NCBI GenBank assembly: GCA_036365455.1
Contig: JAWQUS010000030.1
Span: 7,688,001-7,752,000, forward strand
Reading direction: 5' to 3'
DNA: 64,000 bases
Source of the DNA: Macrosoma leucophasiata
Lineage: Eukaryota; Arthropoda; Insecta; Lepidoptera; Hedylidae
Part shown: piece after piece, positions 45,601-60,600 of the stretch
Numbering within the stretch: position 1 is the first letter of the stretch
Layout: each line of letters begins with the position of its first letter
Notes under the pieces: model-generated
What the model was told of the DNA's origin: nothing
Database searches by the model: none
The model's input: the letters and a program-made list of their open reading frames with translations, nothing else
Translations under genes and position numbers: made by a program

Positions 45601-48600
45601 AGACAGACAGACAAAAATTTTTCTAATCACATATTTGTGTTCGGTATCGATCTAATAACATCCCCGGGTATTTATTTTTTCAATATTTTTAATGTACAGA
45701 ATTCACACTTCTACAGATTTATTATAAGTATAGATAGATTGGGGTGGTGCCTACGTCCTCAAGTCCCTACACTGGGACTCTACCACTAGTAGGAGAGTTG
45801 TACTGCCCAAAGTAAAATAGAAGTTCGACACAATTTAGATCCAAAATAAAATAAATATTAAATTTTAAACTTTCATTTAATTACCAACACATAACATTTA
45901 AAGATACGATTTAAATGCATGACAAAATTGTATCAAAACTACGAAATTACCTGTATGTATTCGTTCGTGTTTAACTTTTTCGTGTGGCCTTGAAAACTTT
46001 CTATTACAATATAAACAATTATATGGAAGCCCTGCATCTTCTTTACCAACCACAACCTGAGAAATAAAATTTGGTTTAAAATCAACAAACCATCGAGTTC
46101 ATATGTGATTAAAGTGATATAAAATGAAGACCTTCATACTGTGAACTTTCATGTGCATTTCCAAATATTCCTTAGAGCCAAACTTTTTATTGCATACGTC
46201 GCAATGAACCTTGTTGGTGCTTTTGTGCGAATTTTGGTGTACAGTCTTGTATTCTATGGGTATGATCTTGTTGCACACTGGACACATGTATTTGTCGCTG
46301 CTCGCCGGTGCACCTTCACTTTTTACGGGACCTTCTATCGGAACACTCCTGTCGGAATTCATTTTATTTCAAAGATCATCTTAAAATTACATGTATTTTT
46401 TTATGTTATGGAAATGGCAAACAAGCATGCAGTTCACATTGATGTAAAGTGATGACTGCAGCCTATAGACACCCACAAAATACTAAGGTCAAAATGCAGA
46501 TGCGTTACCACTCCTGAGGCCTAAGGTGTTATGCCTCTGTGCCGGAAATTACAGGGCCGTGTATTGACACCGATTAATTACCGGGCTTTGAGAGCATACA
46601 CAAATGTGAATTAAGATATTGTTTTGTGATCATCATCATTTCAGCGAAAAACGTCCACTGCTGGATAAAGGCCTCCACCAAAGATTGTTACAACGATTGC
46701 CCGCGACCTTCATCAGGTCTCCCCCCCCCGGCTACAACTATTAACTTTACCGTTGTAAAAAGAAAGTTTTTCATATTCCAACAAGCTATTTTATAAGTAG
46801 GTATAGCTTACAGAATGGTATTAGTTACGGCCTTTCTTCTTATGACAGAGCGCCGCGGCGCCCCCTGAGACGGCGGCGCCCGTGTGCATTGCACACCCTG
46901 TACTATAGGCAGAGAATATGTAATAATACTACGTATAGAATGGACACTTCGACGTCCCGCCCGATTTGCACACATACACAACCCCTTCCTCTCTTATGGG
47001 CGACGGTTGGTATTTTGTTCGTGCTACGCACACAGGTGCGCGTGTAAATACACGTCACTGATGGATAGAAACCAAATTAAGCGTTTGTATGGAATTTTGG
47101 TGGAGTGTCCGCGGTGTGCTATAGGTTAAGCCGCCCCTGTCACCACCCCAGAACTCTTCTGTCCCAACGGCCATCAGTTCTGCGAGTTATGTGCCCCTTG
47201 TTTTGTGATAGTGGGACTTTATTATTGGTATGTATGTATCTACACGCCAAGTGCCATACGGGGTAGACTGGGAGTGTGGAGCACCAGATATCCCAGTTCT
47301 TATATTTATTGTGCCTCCATTGTTTCTTGTAACTCCCTTTATAAATCCCGTATCTACAAAGTGAATTATTAATACAGAGGATTTGAGAATGTATTAAGAA
47401 AATTAAACAGGCTTACTTTATCGGGTCGTGCATCCTTCTGTGCAACTTTAACGATTTGCCGCTCGGAAATTTTGTATTGCACACTGTACACTCGAACGAC
47501 AGGTTCACCTTCATCTTATCTGAAAAAAATGCATTTTTTTTTAGATTCATTAACATACAGTCTAGGTTCGTATACCACTACAAACCAGTTGGTCCCATGT
47601 TAGAAGATCCCAGGGTAAAAGATTAAGTAAAATAAGAGTTTTTATATTTTGAAGCGAAAAAAAAATGCTCTGCAGGAGTTTGGAAATGCGCCTGACGACA
47701 ATCTTGTTCCCTTTAACTTGTAATAAAGGGACTCAAGAAAACATAACTGGCCAATTATGGGCAACTGGTATACTACATGCATTAGAGGCTATTATCATTT
47801 ACTATTACCGTCACTTTTTACCAGTATCATCACCATTTATCATTATCATCACCAATCAGCGAATCCATTTTTATACACTATCTAAATAATAATTTTCAAG
47901 TATCTAATGTCAATAACAGAAACTTAGGTACCATAAGGAAACATTCCACATTTGTCTACCTCTCAAGATTACATTATTCAATTTTCATCATGGCATTAAT
48001 CTTATTATTTTGTTATATAAATAGACAAACTGCAAAGTTTCATGTTTCTATCTATAAATTTTATTTTTAAAGAAAAATGGAAAGAAAAATTTGACTTTAG
48101 GCGAGGCTCGAACTCGCGACCTACTGGGAATCTAGTCCAGCCGCTCTTCCAATTGAGCTACTGAAGCCCTGCCCGATTTGTCGAATCTTTCCTTCACATC
48201 TATTGCATTGCTTTATGGTAGCAGTAGCGCCATCTATTACCAACTATGCTAGTTAGGCAACCGATATAATAGACTTTTCAGTTTATTGAATATCGTAAAG
48301 ATGTCGCTTTTACCCTTAATAATTGTTTGATATTATTTCGCATTAACACATGCTTGTGAAATAAAATAAAATATATTTCACAAGCATGTGTTAATGCGAA
48401 ATAATATCAAACAATTCTATCTATAAATATGGCCCAGGTTCCATATAAATTGTATTTTTTTTATAAGGAGGGTGGCAAACTAGCTTGCAGCTCACATTGA
48501 TGTTCGTGATTACTGCAGCCCTACGTGAGTATTGCCATCTTCACAAAAACCATAGGTCAATGCAGATGCGTTGCCACACCTGAGACCTAAGTTGTTACGT

Positions 48601-51600
48601 CTCTGTGATAGTTATTACGGGGGCCATACACCATACATTAAGGGTATGTTTTTATTTTTACAAACCGGTTACGAGACTTGCTTTTAAAGCAGAAGCAAAT
48701 AACTAAACATACATACCAGATTTCGATTTGTGTATCTTCATATGTGCACACAAAGATTTTGCATTGTCGTAGACCACAGGACATTGCATACAGCGGTATT
48801 TTGCTGAAAATATGTTTTTTATACATTAAACGAGAAATTATGAGACACATTATAAACTAATTAACATAATATTAACTGCCTCGGTAGCCTAGTGGTAGCA
48901 GGCCACTACTACTACGCCGAGGTCCTGGGTTCGATTCCCGGGTAGAGGGTTATCAGAGATGATGGTGTAAAGTCCATTATCTCTGGTTCTATTGGGATTT
49001 TTCCATTTTCTGTAAATTTCCCAGTACCTTGAAGTTTGGTAATGTGCCCAGAGATGTCAACAGGCTCGCCACCTGTTACATGGGCCAAAACGTAACCGGC
49101 GAATCGTGGGTGTTTGCATGTATGCTTGAATGCATGCATTTACCTCTGCCTACCCCTTCGGGGATTACAGGCGTGAAGTTACGTTTTACGTTTTTTTACA
49201 TTATAGTAGTACCCTTGAAGAGATATTGCACATCGAGCCCACGAAAGAGACAACCGGCTAGTTTCGACTTCGTACTACGTTATCTCTGCTGCATGCTGCC
49301 AACGTAACCACTAATAGTCGGGCATTGGTAAATATTCGCTTATTTTTTAAAATAACTTCATAACTATTTATTATATCATAATAAAATAAAAAATACTTAA
49401 GTAAGATGAGACCTTTATTCGATATATCACACTATATATATCGAATATATATTTTGCATTTTTAGGGTTCCGTACCTTAAAAGGAAAAAAGGAACCCTTA
49501 TAGGATCACTCGTGCGTCTGTCTGTCTGTCTGTCCGTCTGTCACAGCCAATTTGCTCCGAAACTACTCGACCGATTGAGTTGAAATTTGATGAATATATT
49601 TGTAAATATTATATGTAAATTGTATGTAATGGTATTTATATGTAAATTGGTGACCCAAAGATGAACCCGTCAAGTAAAATAATAAATTTTAAACAGGGGG
49701 GCCACTTAGAAAATAAAAAAAAAATCGTAAACTGTGTCGTGTGACATATCAAATGAAAGAGGTTGTTGTCAGCATCTCAGATATTTATTTTTTTATAATT
49801 TTTGCATAAACAAATTTGAAGTTATATAAGAAAAACGACGAAAATTGACCATTCCCCCCCCCCATCTCCGAAACTAATGAACTTAAAATTTTGAAAAAAA
49901 TGTGGAAAATAGTTCTTTGCATATAGATTACTGGAAAACCTATAAGAAGTTTGAGTATTCAAATTAAATCGAAAATTCTTAGTAATATAACCCCCCCTGC
50001 CGGTACCACCGTAACCGCTATATCCCTGCATTTTAAATCTGTAATATTTCCGAAAATATTTATTTAAATTACGGAACCCTCACCACGCGAGTCGAACTCG
50101 CACTTGTCCGGTTTTTTATTTAATTGAACGGACCTAAGTTATCTCCTATAAGCCTCAAAACATTTTTTTTATTTATATAAGTTATGTATACATATTTGGG
50201 TTGGTTTGGACGTCTTCCATCCGCCCTATTGTCGTAAAAAGGGGGGATTATTTTATTTACGTATTAATATAACGAGGCGAGCATATAGGCATTATCATAC
50301 ATTCGTTGGATGTAGAACACTTGTGTGTAGTTGCACAAAGTAGTGTAGTTTTACTGGTGGTAGAGCTCCAGTGACGGAGCTCACGGGCGTAGGCACCACC
50401 GCATTACCTGATTTACTTGCCGCGAAGACCAAGGCTGACCTACCATGACCAAATAGGTCGAGTTCTGTCTGATGGTGGGGTCAAAAGTCTTAGGAATCGG
50501 CGTGCATGTATGAAGAGAATGATGAAGGTAGACGAGGCACGAGAGGTTTGTCAGAACCGGGATGTCTGGCGCTCTACACTCTCTGCCTACCCCGTTAGGG
50601 ACCTGGCGTGAAGATACATACATACTTGCCGCTAAATGGTAGTGTTCAGTACTATCGTGTTCCGGTCAGGTGGTAATGTACGGCCCTGTAATTTCCGGCA
50701 CAGAGGCATAACACCTTAGGCCTCAGGAGTGGTAACGCATTTGCATTTTGACCTTGGTCTTTGTGTGGGTGTCTATAGGCTGCAGTCATCACTTAACATC
50801 AATGTGAACAGCATGCTTGTTTGCCACGTCAATAACATAAAAAAAAAAAAAAAATAGAAACCAAATTAAGCATTTGTATGGAATTTTGGCGAAGTGTCCG
50901 CGGTGTGCTATTATGTAGATGTTTATAAGCGACAATATTCACTCACAAACAAACATTACCTTTCCACATTCAATGTGGATCGAAACACTCCTCACTGAGA
51001 ATCTACAGATTAAAAATAAAAACCTATTATTCCCTGGCCAGGAAAAATCCAGCACTTCAATACAAAATGTAATAGTAACTTTCTATCATAAGGCCATTAA
51101 ATATGTTAATATATCAATTAACTGCTTTGATGATTTTATCACTTAACTTATTTCATATTTTTACTTACAGTTCTGGCAAGGTTGGTTTTTGAAATTGGCC
51201 AGTGATGTGGCACATGTACCACAAAACATACATTGGTATACTTTTATCTGTTCATTGTTATCACCGACACACATTTCCTTCACCAAAACCTTATGATATG
51301 GACCTGGTTTATCTGAAACAGTTAAATGATTATGCACAATACTCCTATAATAACTTTAGGAGTCGGGACGTCGCGACCTCACCGAAGGTGGCAAACAAAC
51401 ATGCAGTTCACAGTGATGACTGCAGCAGAGAATATGTAATAATACTACGTATAGAATGGACACTTCGACGTCCCGCCCGATTTCCGCGCCTCACCCAACC
51501 TCCTCCCCTCTTATGGGAGACCTTTAGTATTCTCTACGTGCTACGCGTGTGCGTAGCACCTGTGTAGGTGCACATACACGTCACTGATTGATGTCTGTGT

Positions 51601-54600
51601 AACCCCTAGTTTGCACTTAAAACATTAAACACGATGATGTTTCGCAACTCGTCGCATTAAGTATGTATTGCGATGAATGTCTTGTTGGTGTTAGCGTTCT
51701 CACTGCTGTCAAACCTATCATTTTAACATGTTTTTATGTGAATGTTTCATCAATGCAAACTCACGGTAATAGAGACCAAATTAAGCGTTTGTATGCAATT
51801 TTGGCGGGGTATCCGTGGTGTGACTGCAGATTATTGACACCCACTCAAAGACCGGAGGTCAAAATGCAGATGCGTTGCCAACCCTGAGACCTTAGTTATA
51901 ATGTCTCTGTGATGGTTATTACGGGGCCATACATTAGCATCTAACCGGAACACGATAGTGCTGAAAACTACCATTTAGCGGCAGATAAATTAGGTGATGC
52001 GGTGGTGCCTACGCCCTCGAACTCTTACACTGGAACTCTACCACCCGTAAAATTCTTCCACTAGTAGTCAGTCAACTGAATAATGGCGGTCAAACAATAT
52101 GAATAGGTAATAAATGCTGTAATAGTAGTAATAGGGCAGCAGCATCCCGTGATAAAAATACCGCCACTGCGACCGCCAATCTGCTTCCAAAACGATTTTT
52201 TTAATGTAATAAAAGTGGCAAACAAGCACATTGATGTTAAGTGATGACTGCAGCCCACACAAAGACCAGAGGTCAAAATGCAGATATTGTAAATGTTCTG
52301 GTAAAGTAGCCATCGTTTTACTCAAATTAGTGACTGTGACTCTGACTGACGGACTGATAATTAATTGTCTAACTGACTTTTACGCTGCTTCTTACGAACA
52401 CGAAATATCGTCTTACTTGACACTGGCAATATACGTAATAGCAATGCCATTACAAAAAAATAAAAAATAAAAACTGGCTACTAAATATAACATTAACATG
52501 TCGACACACAGATACAACTATGTATTATACGACATACGTAGCTAAGTACGACACCCACACTACCATTTAGCGGCATTTTTACATATTCTCCCCTAATGAT
52601 ACACAAACCTATGGTGCATCTATGGGAAAGGCTTTTGCCCAGTAGTGGGCGTCTATCGGATGAAGTAATGATGATGATGATGATATAAAACTCCGTTACC
52701 GACTGGGCGATTGGATGACTGATGACTGATAGATAGAATTCTCCTCCTACTAATGAGCGGAGGGGTCATCACGTTCCGACGCCCTTGTAGCAAGCAATAG
52801 TTGTCGGAATTTCCAGCCATTGCTTTTTTATATTTTGTACTATCTGACTCGGCAAACTTCGTATTGCCTCAGAATGAAATTATGTGTCAAAGGTTTGATA
52901 GATTCGGACTATTTGTATGGGAAAATAAAATAGTGTTTTTACTATTCCCCTTCAATTTTTTCATATTTTTTTACCTTTTAAACCTTTCCGGGACTTTAGA
53001 AAATCATTCAAAACCAAAATTAGCCAAATTGGTCCAACCGTTTTCGACTTTTAGCGAGACTAACGAACAGCAATTGATTTTAATATTATTTTGTATAATA
53101 AGGACTATTAATAAAATTGTTTGGAGCAATGATGTACTCACCTTCTGTATGTTTTATGTCCTTAACTATACGGTTACAAAATTTATCGATTTGCACATAC
53201 TGTCTACTATTTACAGGCGGTTTTTTTGATATCACTTCTTTCAAAGACATCAGATTAACAATTTTAATAGAATTATCATGTGCTGAAAAGACATATTCAA
53301 TTTTACATTACATTTTACAAGTACATATACCTAATATTGAACACATATGCTGGGTTGCACCAAGATCTGTTAAAGTTAGAGAAGGATAATATGAAATGTT
53401 ACAATAACTTTAACTTTAACAAACATGTTGGTGCAACCCAGGCTTAAACTCTAAAAAGGGAACAAGTTATTTATACACATTAGTTAAAATCCCGTCAAAA
53501 CTCATCACCAAAAAATACTTCTCACTATTCTATAGGTGGTAGAGTTCCAGCGATGAGGCTCGAGCGCTGCATTTAGAAAGTGCTTAGCACTATCATGTTC
53601 CGGTCAAGTAAATTACCACCAGTACGGTCCCGATAGTTCCGGCAAACTTCTACATCTAGATATTTATTTTTAATTATGTTACAACATTCACTTACCATCC
53701 ATGTGTTCAACATAAAAAAAATAAGTAGAAAGAAGTATTGTAGTGTGATGATTGTGGACTTTCAAAATTAGGTAAGTACCTAGTTTTGCAGATTCGATTT
53801 ATTTCATTGTTTGACGACCCCATTACTCCAGCGGTGCGAAATCACCGTTTGATTGGAAGGATCGCGGGTTGTAATACGTAATATTTTATTATTTTAATTT
53901 AATATTTGTAAAGCCTACAGATATTTGTTTCGGGTCTGGATGTTTGTGTATGTGTTGTATGTGTGCAACGGCCTATACGACACAGGTTTATACTATAATA
54001 CCTAATGTGGAGCTCTGAGTGAAAGCGTATTTCAAGCATAGAGCAACACGGGCCACTGGCTTTGAGAAGTATGGCAGGGTTTCTCCTCTGTCACAAGCAC
54101 AAGTGTGCCTGTGCCTGTCGCCTAGATGTTTAAATGTGTGCGTTAAATTGTTTATGTATTTTGTAAAAGTCAAGGTGTGAGTTTCGTAGTAATAGACGAT
54201 TTTTGTAGTGTGTGTGTGTCACACGTATTTCCCCCCGCAAAAATGATAAGACGATTTTGCATCGGTAATAAACACTATGGCTACTCTCCTCCGGTCCCCC
54301 GCGGCCGGTGGCCCGTGTTGCTCTATAACTGTAACGGCCGAATACTCAAACGTATCTCAAATCCCTCAATCAGCTGAAGGTCCCCTATATTTAAGCATCT
54401 ATCAAATTTAAATGGTATGCTCAAACGTCACTCACACTATTTGAGAGCCTGATTATCTAAGCAGGCGTCAAATGCTTACATTATGGCAACATCCTCTCGA
54501 AAAAGTATGTTCTTAATTACAAATCAGTTCAACTTAAACATTCGGTTCGTTACACGCAGCGTCTTTTGAATAATTATTATGTTTTTTAATGAATATTTCA

Positions 54601-57600
54601 CTTTAAATTCAGCAGGTGACTCAAAATATTTTTGAAATCAATTTGTTTAATTATTTCATAGATAACTTCATTGATAAAAGACTTTAAAATGTTTGTTTGT
54701 GAAATTAAGTTCCGTTTTTGTGTAATGGCATTTGACAACTTCGAAGACGTCACAAGCGCGGGTTTTTTAAACGTGTCAAACATAGGTACATTGTAAGTTG
54801 GAAGTTAAATCCAAAGCAGTGAACTTTAAGATTGTAGTCGTATTTTTGTGAAATATGGAAGAGAAAACTTTCACTGGTGATAGAGCTCCAGTCCCGGAGC
54901 TCGCGGGCGTAGACACCACCGCATTACCATATACTTGCCGCTAAATGGTAGTGTTCAGCAGTTTAGCACTATCGTGTTTCGGTCAGGTGGAGATGCACAA
55001 CGACGCCATATCCATAAATCTGTCTCAATTGGTGATCCGGCCAAGGTTTGGAGATTTTTGAAGTCACTGGGAGTTGGGAAATCTCGTTTTGACTCATCGT
55101 TTCTTCTCACTAATAACTTTAATCTTGACTTGCTAAATCTGCATTTTGCTTCGTCTGCCTGTATAGGTGGTGACACAAAATTGAATACATTAAAACTTCT
55201 TTCTTCAGCTACAACTCCCGACTCACCTATTTTCAGTTTTACTCAATTCACTGATCGTGATGTTAAGAAGAACATTCTCGGCATTGATTCGGATGCTATT
55301 GGCAGTGATAAGGTAAGCCGTAAAATGATTCTGCCGATTATCGACACTCTAATACCTATTATTACATCTTTACTCAATCACTCTATCTCTACCTGTTCCT
55401 TCCCATCCTGCTGGAAAGATGCACAGCTTATTCCTTTACCTAAAACATCCAATGCTAAATCTTTTTCCGACTATCGACCAATATCTATTCTTCCTTTCTT
55501 ATCCAAAGTTCTTGAGCGGCTAGTTCATGATCAATTAAACTCTTTCATGTCCAATCACTTCCTTTACAATCCTTTCCAATCTGGTTTTCGGCAGGGTCAT
55601 AGTACGGCTACAGCCCTTGTCAAAATTACTGAAGACATAAGATTCGGCATGGAGAATCAACAGCTGACTGTGCTTGTCTTGCTAGATTTCAGCAATGCTT
55701 TTAGTAACGTAGATTATGACATATTACTTGCTATTCTCCGTTCTCTTAACATATCTCCGACAGTAGTTGATTGGTTTCGTAGTTACTTGTTTGGTCGCCG
55801 GCAGCGTATACAGGTGAACGACACTTTTTCTACTTGGTGCGACGTTACTGCCGGTGTACCGCAAGGTGGCGTGTTGTCTCCCTTCCTTTTCTCTACTTTC
55901 ATCAACATCATTTCTCAAAATCTTACGTCTCTCTACCACTTGTATGCTGACGACCTACAAATTTACCACCATACTAAAATTGCTGATTTGCCTGCAGCCA
56001 TCCAAGTTGTTAACAATGATCTGGGTCGCATTTCCAAATGGAGTCAATCCTTTGGTCTTAAAATTAATCCCTTAAAGACCCAGGCAATCATAGTTGGCAG
56101 CTCTCGAATGCATTCAAAAATTGACTTGACAAAAATACCACAAATAAATCTCGACGGTACAGTAATACCATTTTGTGACAGTGTTAAGGACCTTGGCGTG
56201 ATTATCGATAAGAGTTTGACGTGGAGTCGGCAGATATGCGAAGTAAGCAAGAAAATATTCAGTGCTGTTGGTTCTCTTAGAAGATTGCAAAACTTTTTGC
56301 CTACTTCCACTAAGGTTGCGCTAGCTCGATCAATCCTTCTCCCTATATTAGACTATGCCGACATATGTTATCTTGACCTAACACAGGAGCAACTCAACAA
56401 ACTTGAGCGTCTACAAAATCTTTGTATACGGTTCATATTTGGCTTGCGCAAGTATGACCATGTCTCTAAATTTCGAACTGAGCTCAAGTGGCTTCCCATT
56501 CCCCTTCGCAGGAATACGCACATTCTCTCTCTTCTTTACTGTCTACTATTCTTTTCCCAAACTCCTAATTATCTTAAGAGTCGTTTTAGTTACCTATGCC
56601 TATCCAATTCTCTCTCCCTCCGCTCTTCTGAAAATCTTCTTCTTCAAATTCCTCTTCACTCCTCTTCCTTCGTTTCTAAATCTTTCACAGTTACGGCAGT
56701 GCGTTTGTGGAATTCACTGCCGTTGGAAATACGTAAAGCACAGACTCTTCAATCATTCAAAAAACAGCTGAATGAGTACTATCTCAGCGAAAATACGAGT
56801 AATGTTTAATGTTCATCGCATCGTTGTGGTTATATGTAAGCTTCAAATTATTATTATTGATAGTATTATGTATGTATTTATGTATTTATGCAATATAAAT
56901 GTATTAGTATTTACTACTTTAGAGAATGTACACCCTACTGCTGCAATATTAGCGATGATTCTCCTTCCACCTTAAGGTCGTCTGGAAGAGATTGCTTTCA
57001 GCAATAAGACCGCCTTATTGTATTGCCTACTATTATTATAATAGCATCTGTATTTCCTACAATTCTGGTGTACAATAAAGAATATTCTATTCTATTCTAT
57101 TCTATTCTACGGCCCTGTAATTTCCGGCACAGAGGCATAACAACTTAGGCCTCAGGAGTGGGAACGTATCTGCATTTTGACCTTGATCATTTTGTAAGTG
57201 TCTATAGGCTGGAGTCATCACATAACATCAATGTGAACTGCATGCTTGTTTGCCACTTCCATAACATAAAAAAATGCATGCAAGGTTTGGTAAGCTTGTT
57301 TTTGACATGCCAATAACGTAATAAATCTATCTCTTTACTACCTATAATATCATTGGATATCAATTTATTTGTTCAACTTTCCAACATTTCTCGACTCACA
57401 GAAGGTCTTTCGTGATCCGAAAGGAAAAATGACGACGATAAAGAATTGTATAAAACTCGAATAGAAAATTTCACTATATTTAAGAGTCCTCACGACCACT
57501 CTTACATTTTGGAGCTACTCAAATAGGTTTGACAGATGATTTGACACTAGGATAGCGTTGAGTTGCGTTTGAGCATACGATTTTTTCATTGAGTAGAGTT

Positions 57601-60600
57601 TTGAGTGACACTTATTTGAGTGGGTCTCAATTAATAGGAGATGTTTAAAATTAGCGTTTGTGTATACGAAAATCGAGTTTAAGAGCTGCTCAAACGTTTA
57701 AGAAGCCGTTAAATATTTGAGGGACGTTTGAGTATTCGGCCGTAAGACTGATAATGTATGGAAATGTAACTCTCATACAATCATCACTTCTATTTTGGTT
57801 CCATTTAGAAACAAAGTAACTGCAATCATAACAAAAACTCACACGTTCACACAAATAATCCTGGATGCAAGGTCATTCCGCCGAGCGGCAAACAACTGCC
57901 CCTACGACTGAAATATTCTCATGCCTATCCTATAGATAGTTTCGAAGGGAAAGCATCCACAAACACTGTGACATGAGTATTTGCATTGTAGAACATGTTG
58001 CTTTTTGAACATGTTCAGTCAAAACCAGTAATAAACTAGTTAAGATTTTACTGTAAAATATTTTTAAAAAAATCAAGATACGGCAACCAAGTACTTAACA
58101 TTATTTTTTTATACCATTTAACTTCTGTCCATTGATTGCTTCATCATCTGGTGGTATGGGAGCCTCAATAATGTCACCCGTTTCAGTTATCATCCTGCGT
58201 GAAGGATGTTTATCTACTATTGTTTCCTCGTTAACTATTAGAGACATTGGCTCGTTTCCACCTTCTATTGGTTCCTATAGTTAACAGAAGGAAAAATAAT
58301 GTTATCAAAATTTAGCTGGCGATTTAGTCATATAGATGACCAACTGTTCATCATTGTATCATACAATATCTATTAATAATATTATTATTTTCTACAATGT
58401 CGTGATTTATTAATTCATCGAGATCTCTTCTTTAGGATGATAGCTTAGGTATGTGAAAAATAATCATAACGTATTTACTAAGTTAAGCAGATTAAGCACA
58501 TTTGATAAGCGTTTCAGCTGCCTAGACGTGAGATGTGATGACCACCACTGCCCACTAATGAAGGAGAATTCTTCCGCTGGTGTAGTCAATGGCGGTCAAG
58601 CCGTTCCAGTAGGGCAGTAGTAAATGTAATAATGCGGGATGGGAGCTTTCAGTGTCGCGCAATAAAACTACCGCTACTGTGATCGCCAACCCACATACTA
58701 AGCGTGGCGATTGTGGCATGCCTATTCCATTTCTAACTGGAACTATGATCAAAAGCCACAAACAGAGTTTATGTGTGATTTTGACACTTTTATGTGTGTT
58801 AAGAGCAATACACACTGAGCTCGCCTTGCCGCCGACCTACGTCGGCATCTTTTTGTCGGCTGGTTTGTTAGCTGCTTTACTCATTGCAAGTCGGAAAAGT
58901 TTTTTGCATGTCGGCGACTTAAGATGAGGAACTTACTTGTCACTACCGCTAGAGTGTCACCGGGCAACTGAGCGTACGTCCACAAGCCGCCAACATGTCG
59001 ACCCCGCAACACGTGCGGGCCTAGGCTGCCGACATGATTCTTTTCATATAGGTCGCCGGGTTGAGTCGGCAGGCTGTGTCGGCGCTCCGGCGGGCTCAGT
59101 GTGTAATGCGCTTTATAATTTCTTTTTTTCTGGGGTTCATGTTCATGACTTCTACAACCCCCTTAGGATCGCCATTGTGCATTAGTCAAATACAAAAACA
59201 GAAAAATAATAACTATAATAATTAAAGTAATATACCTCAACCACAACCTCTTGATCAGTATGGTACAGTTGAATATGCTCCATGACAGATGTAAATGAGA
59301 CCCCACATGTGTTACAACTGTAAATTTCTTGGTTCTCATCTAATTCAACATCATTTGTTTTCACTAATCTAGGTGGTTCATCTTCAGATTTTAAATCTGT
59401 AATGAATAAGGACAGCCTTTTTTAATTAAGCCTACAATATTATTTTAAGTATATAATCCCTACTAATATTATAAATGCGAAAGTAACTCTGTCTGTCTGT
59501 CTGTTACCTTTTCACGTCCAAACGACTGAACCGATTTTGATGAAATTTGGTACAGAGATAGAGTTAACTTTGAGAAAGAACATAGGCTACTATTAGATAG
59601 ATTTTTTTTCTGATTTTTCTCATGATGGTTACAATCAATCCTGTCACCGCGTTTCGGCTTGACGTTGAGTTCTGGGACACCCTGTATATTTGTGACCATA
59701 ATTTTGGAAATAGATTTTCTTACACCATGTGGGTTTTGAATAATTGTACACATTTCATATTACAGACACACATTTTTTTTATCAGTCTTAACTGATATCA
59801 GGCTTAGCTAATGAAAAATGACCATGTTTGACTAGTTACAAATATACATATTAATATAATCAATTTCGTAATTATTGTTGTAATCATAAATCAGAGTTTA
59901 GTAAATGAACAATCAGATAATTATCATCACATCACTTTATGCGATGGAAATAAAAGCTATATTTGATTGATTTCAGATAAGCAGAGTTCCCTGACTGTAC
60001 ATATTGTACATCCTTAAATTACTGTGACAAAGTTGCAACAACTTAAGTTGGTGGTGGTTTCTTGTTTAGGCCATATCTTTAGACTACAATATCTTACTCA
60101 GATCCTAGGTCTTACCTCTTGCCTTACCTGCTCTTAGTTAACAAGTAAAGGCAAGGGGTAAGATATACCTACCATGTAGAAGCCGAATAAGGTTGAATAA
60201 CATTGATTAGCTATGAACAGTCATGTAGTCCTGCCATGTAGTAGTAATTTAGTCTGCATCTGCACAAGATATTTATAAACTGCAATTTTCATTTATCGTA
60301 GATAAATTATAATATAGTAAGAAGGAATACATGACAAAAATATGAGAATTGATTTTCAATTGTTCCTTAGCCACCAGTTTCACATTGCTTGACGGGTTAA
60401 GCCTGACATGCATTCATAAACATTAATATATATACATATAATAGTAATATTTATATATATAATACATTTAATGAAAAATACCTTTTTCAGTCAATGAAAT
60501 AGTGCCATCATTATTTTGCTTTGTAACAACATTTCCACTAACATTCAATTCTGTATCAATTTCAATCATATATTGATTTTCACCGGGATCATTGACCAAT

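Larger units (their letters stand above)
54334..57743. mobile_element. 3.4-kb inverted-repeat element hosting nested SINE and LINE
   Basis: It starts ACGGCCGAATACTCAAACGT and ends ACGTTTGAGTATTCGGCCGT, perfect 20-bp inverted ends, the same termini as the 137-bp MITE at 17753. Subterminal CTCAAACGT-like words recur inside both ends. Its own sequence is only about 54334-54871 and 57273-57743. The rest is the family A copy, itself split by a CR1-like LINE. No transposase is seen. Confidence 0.85.

Noticed and set aside
45375..45614. 79-codon minus frame
   Set aside because: Translation of a dispersed CAGACAGACA-type repeat.
48096..48172. tRNA gene on the minus strand
   Set aside because: The T-arm and D-arm are good, but the acceptor strands do not pair and the flanking body is shared with 62665-62772, so it is a SINE head.
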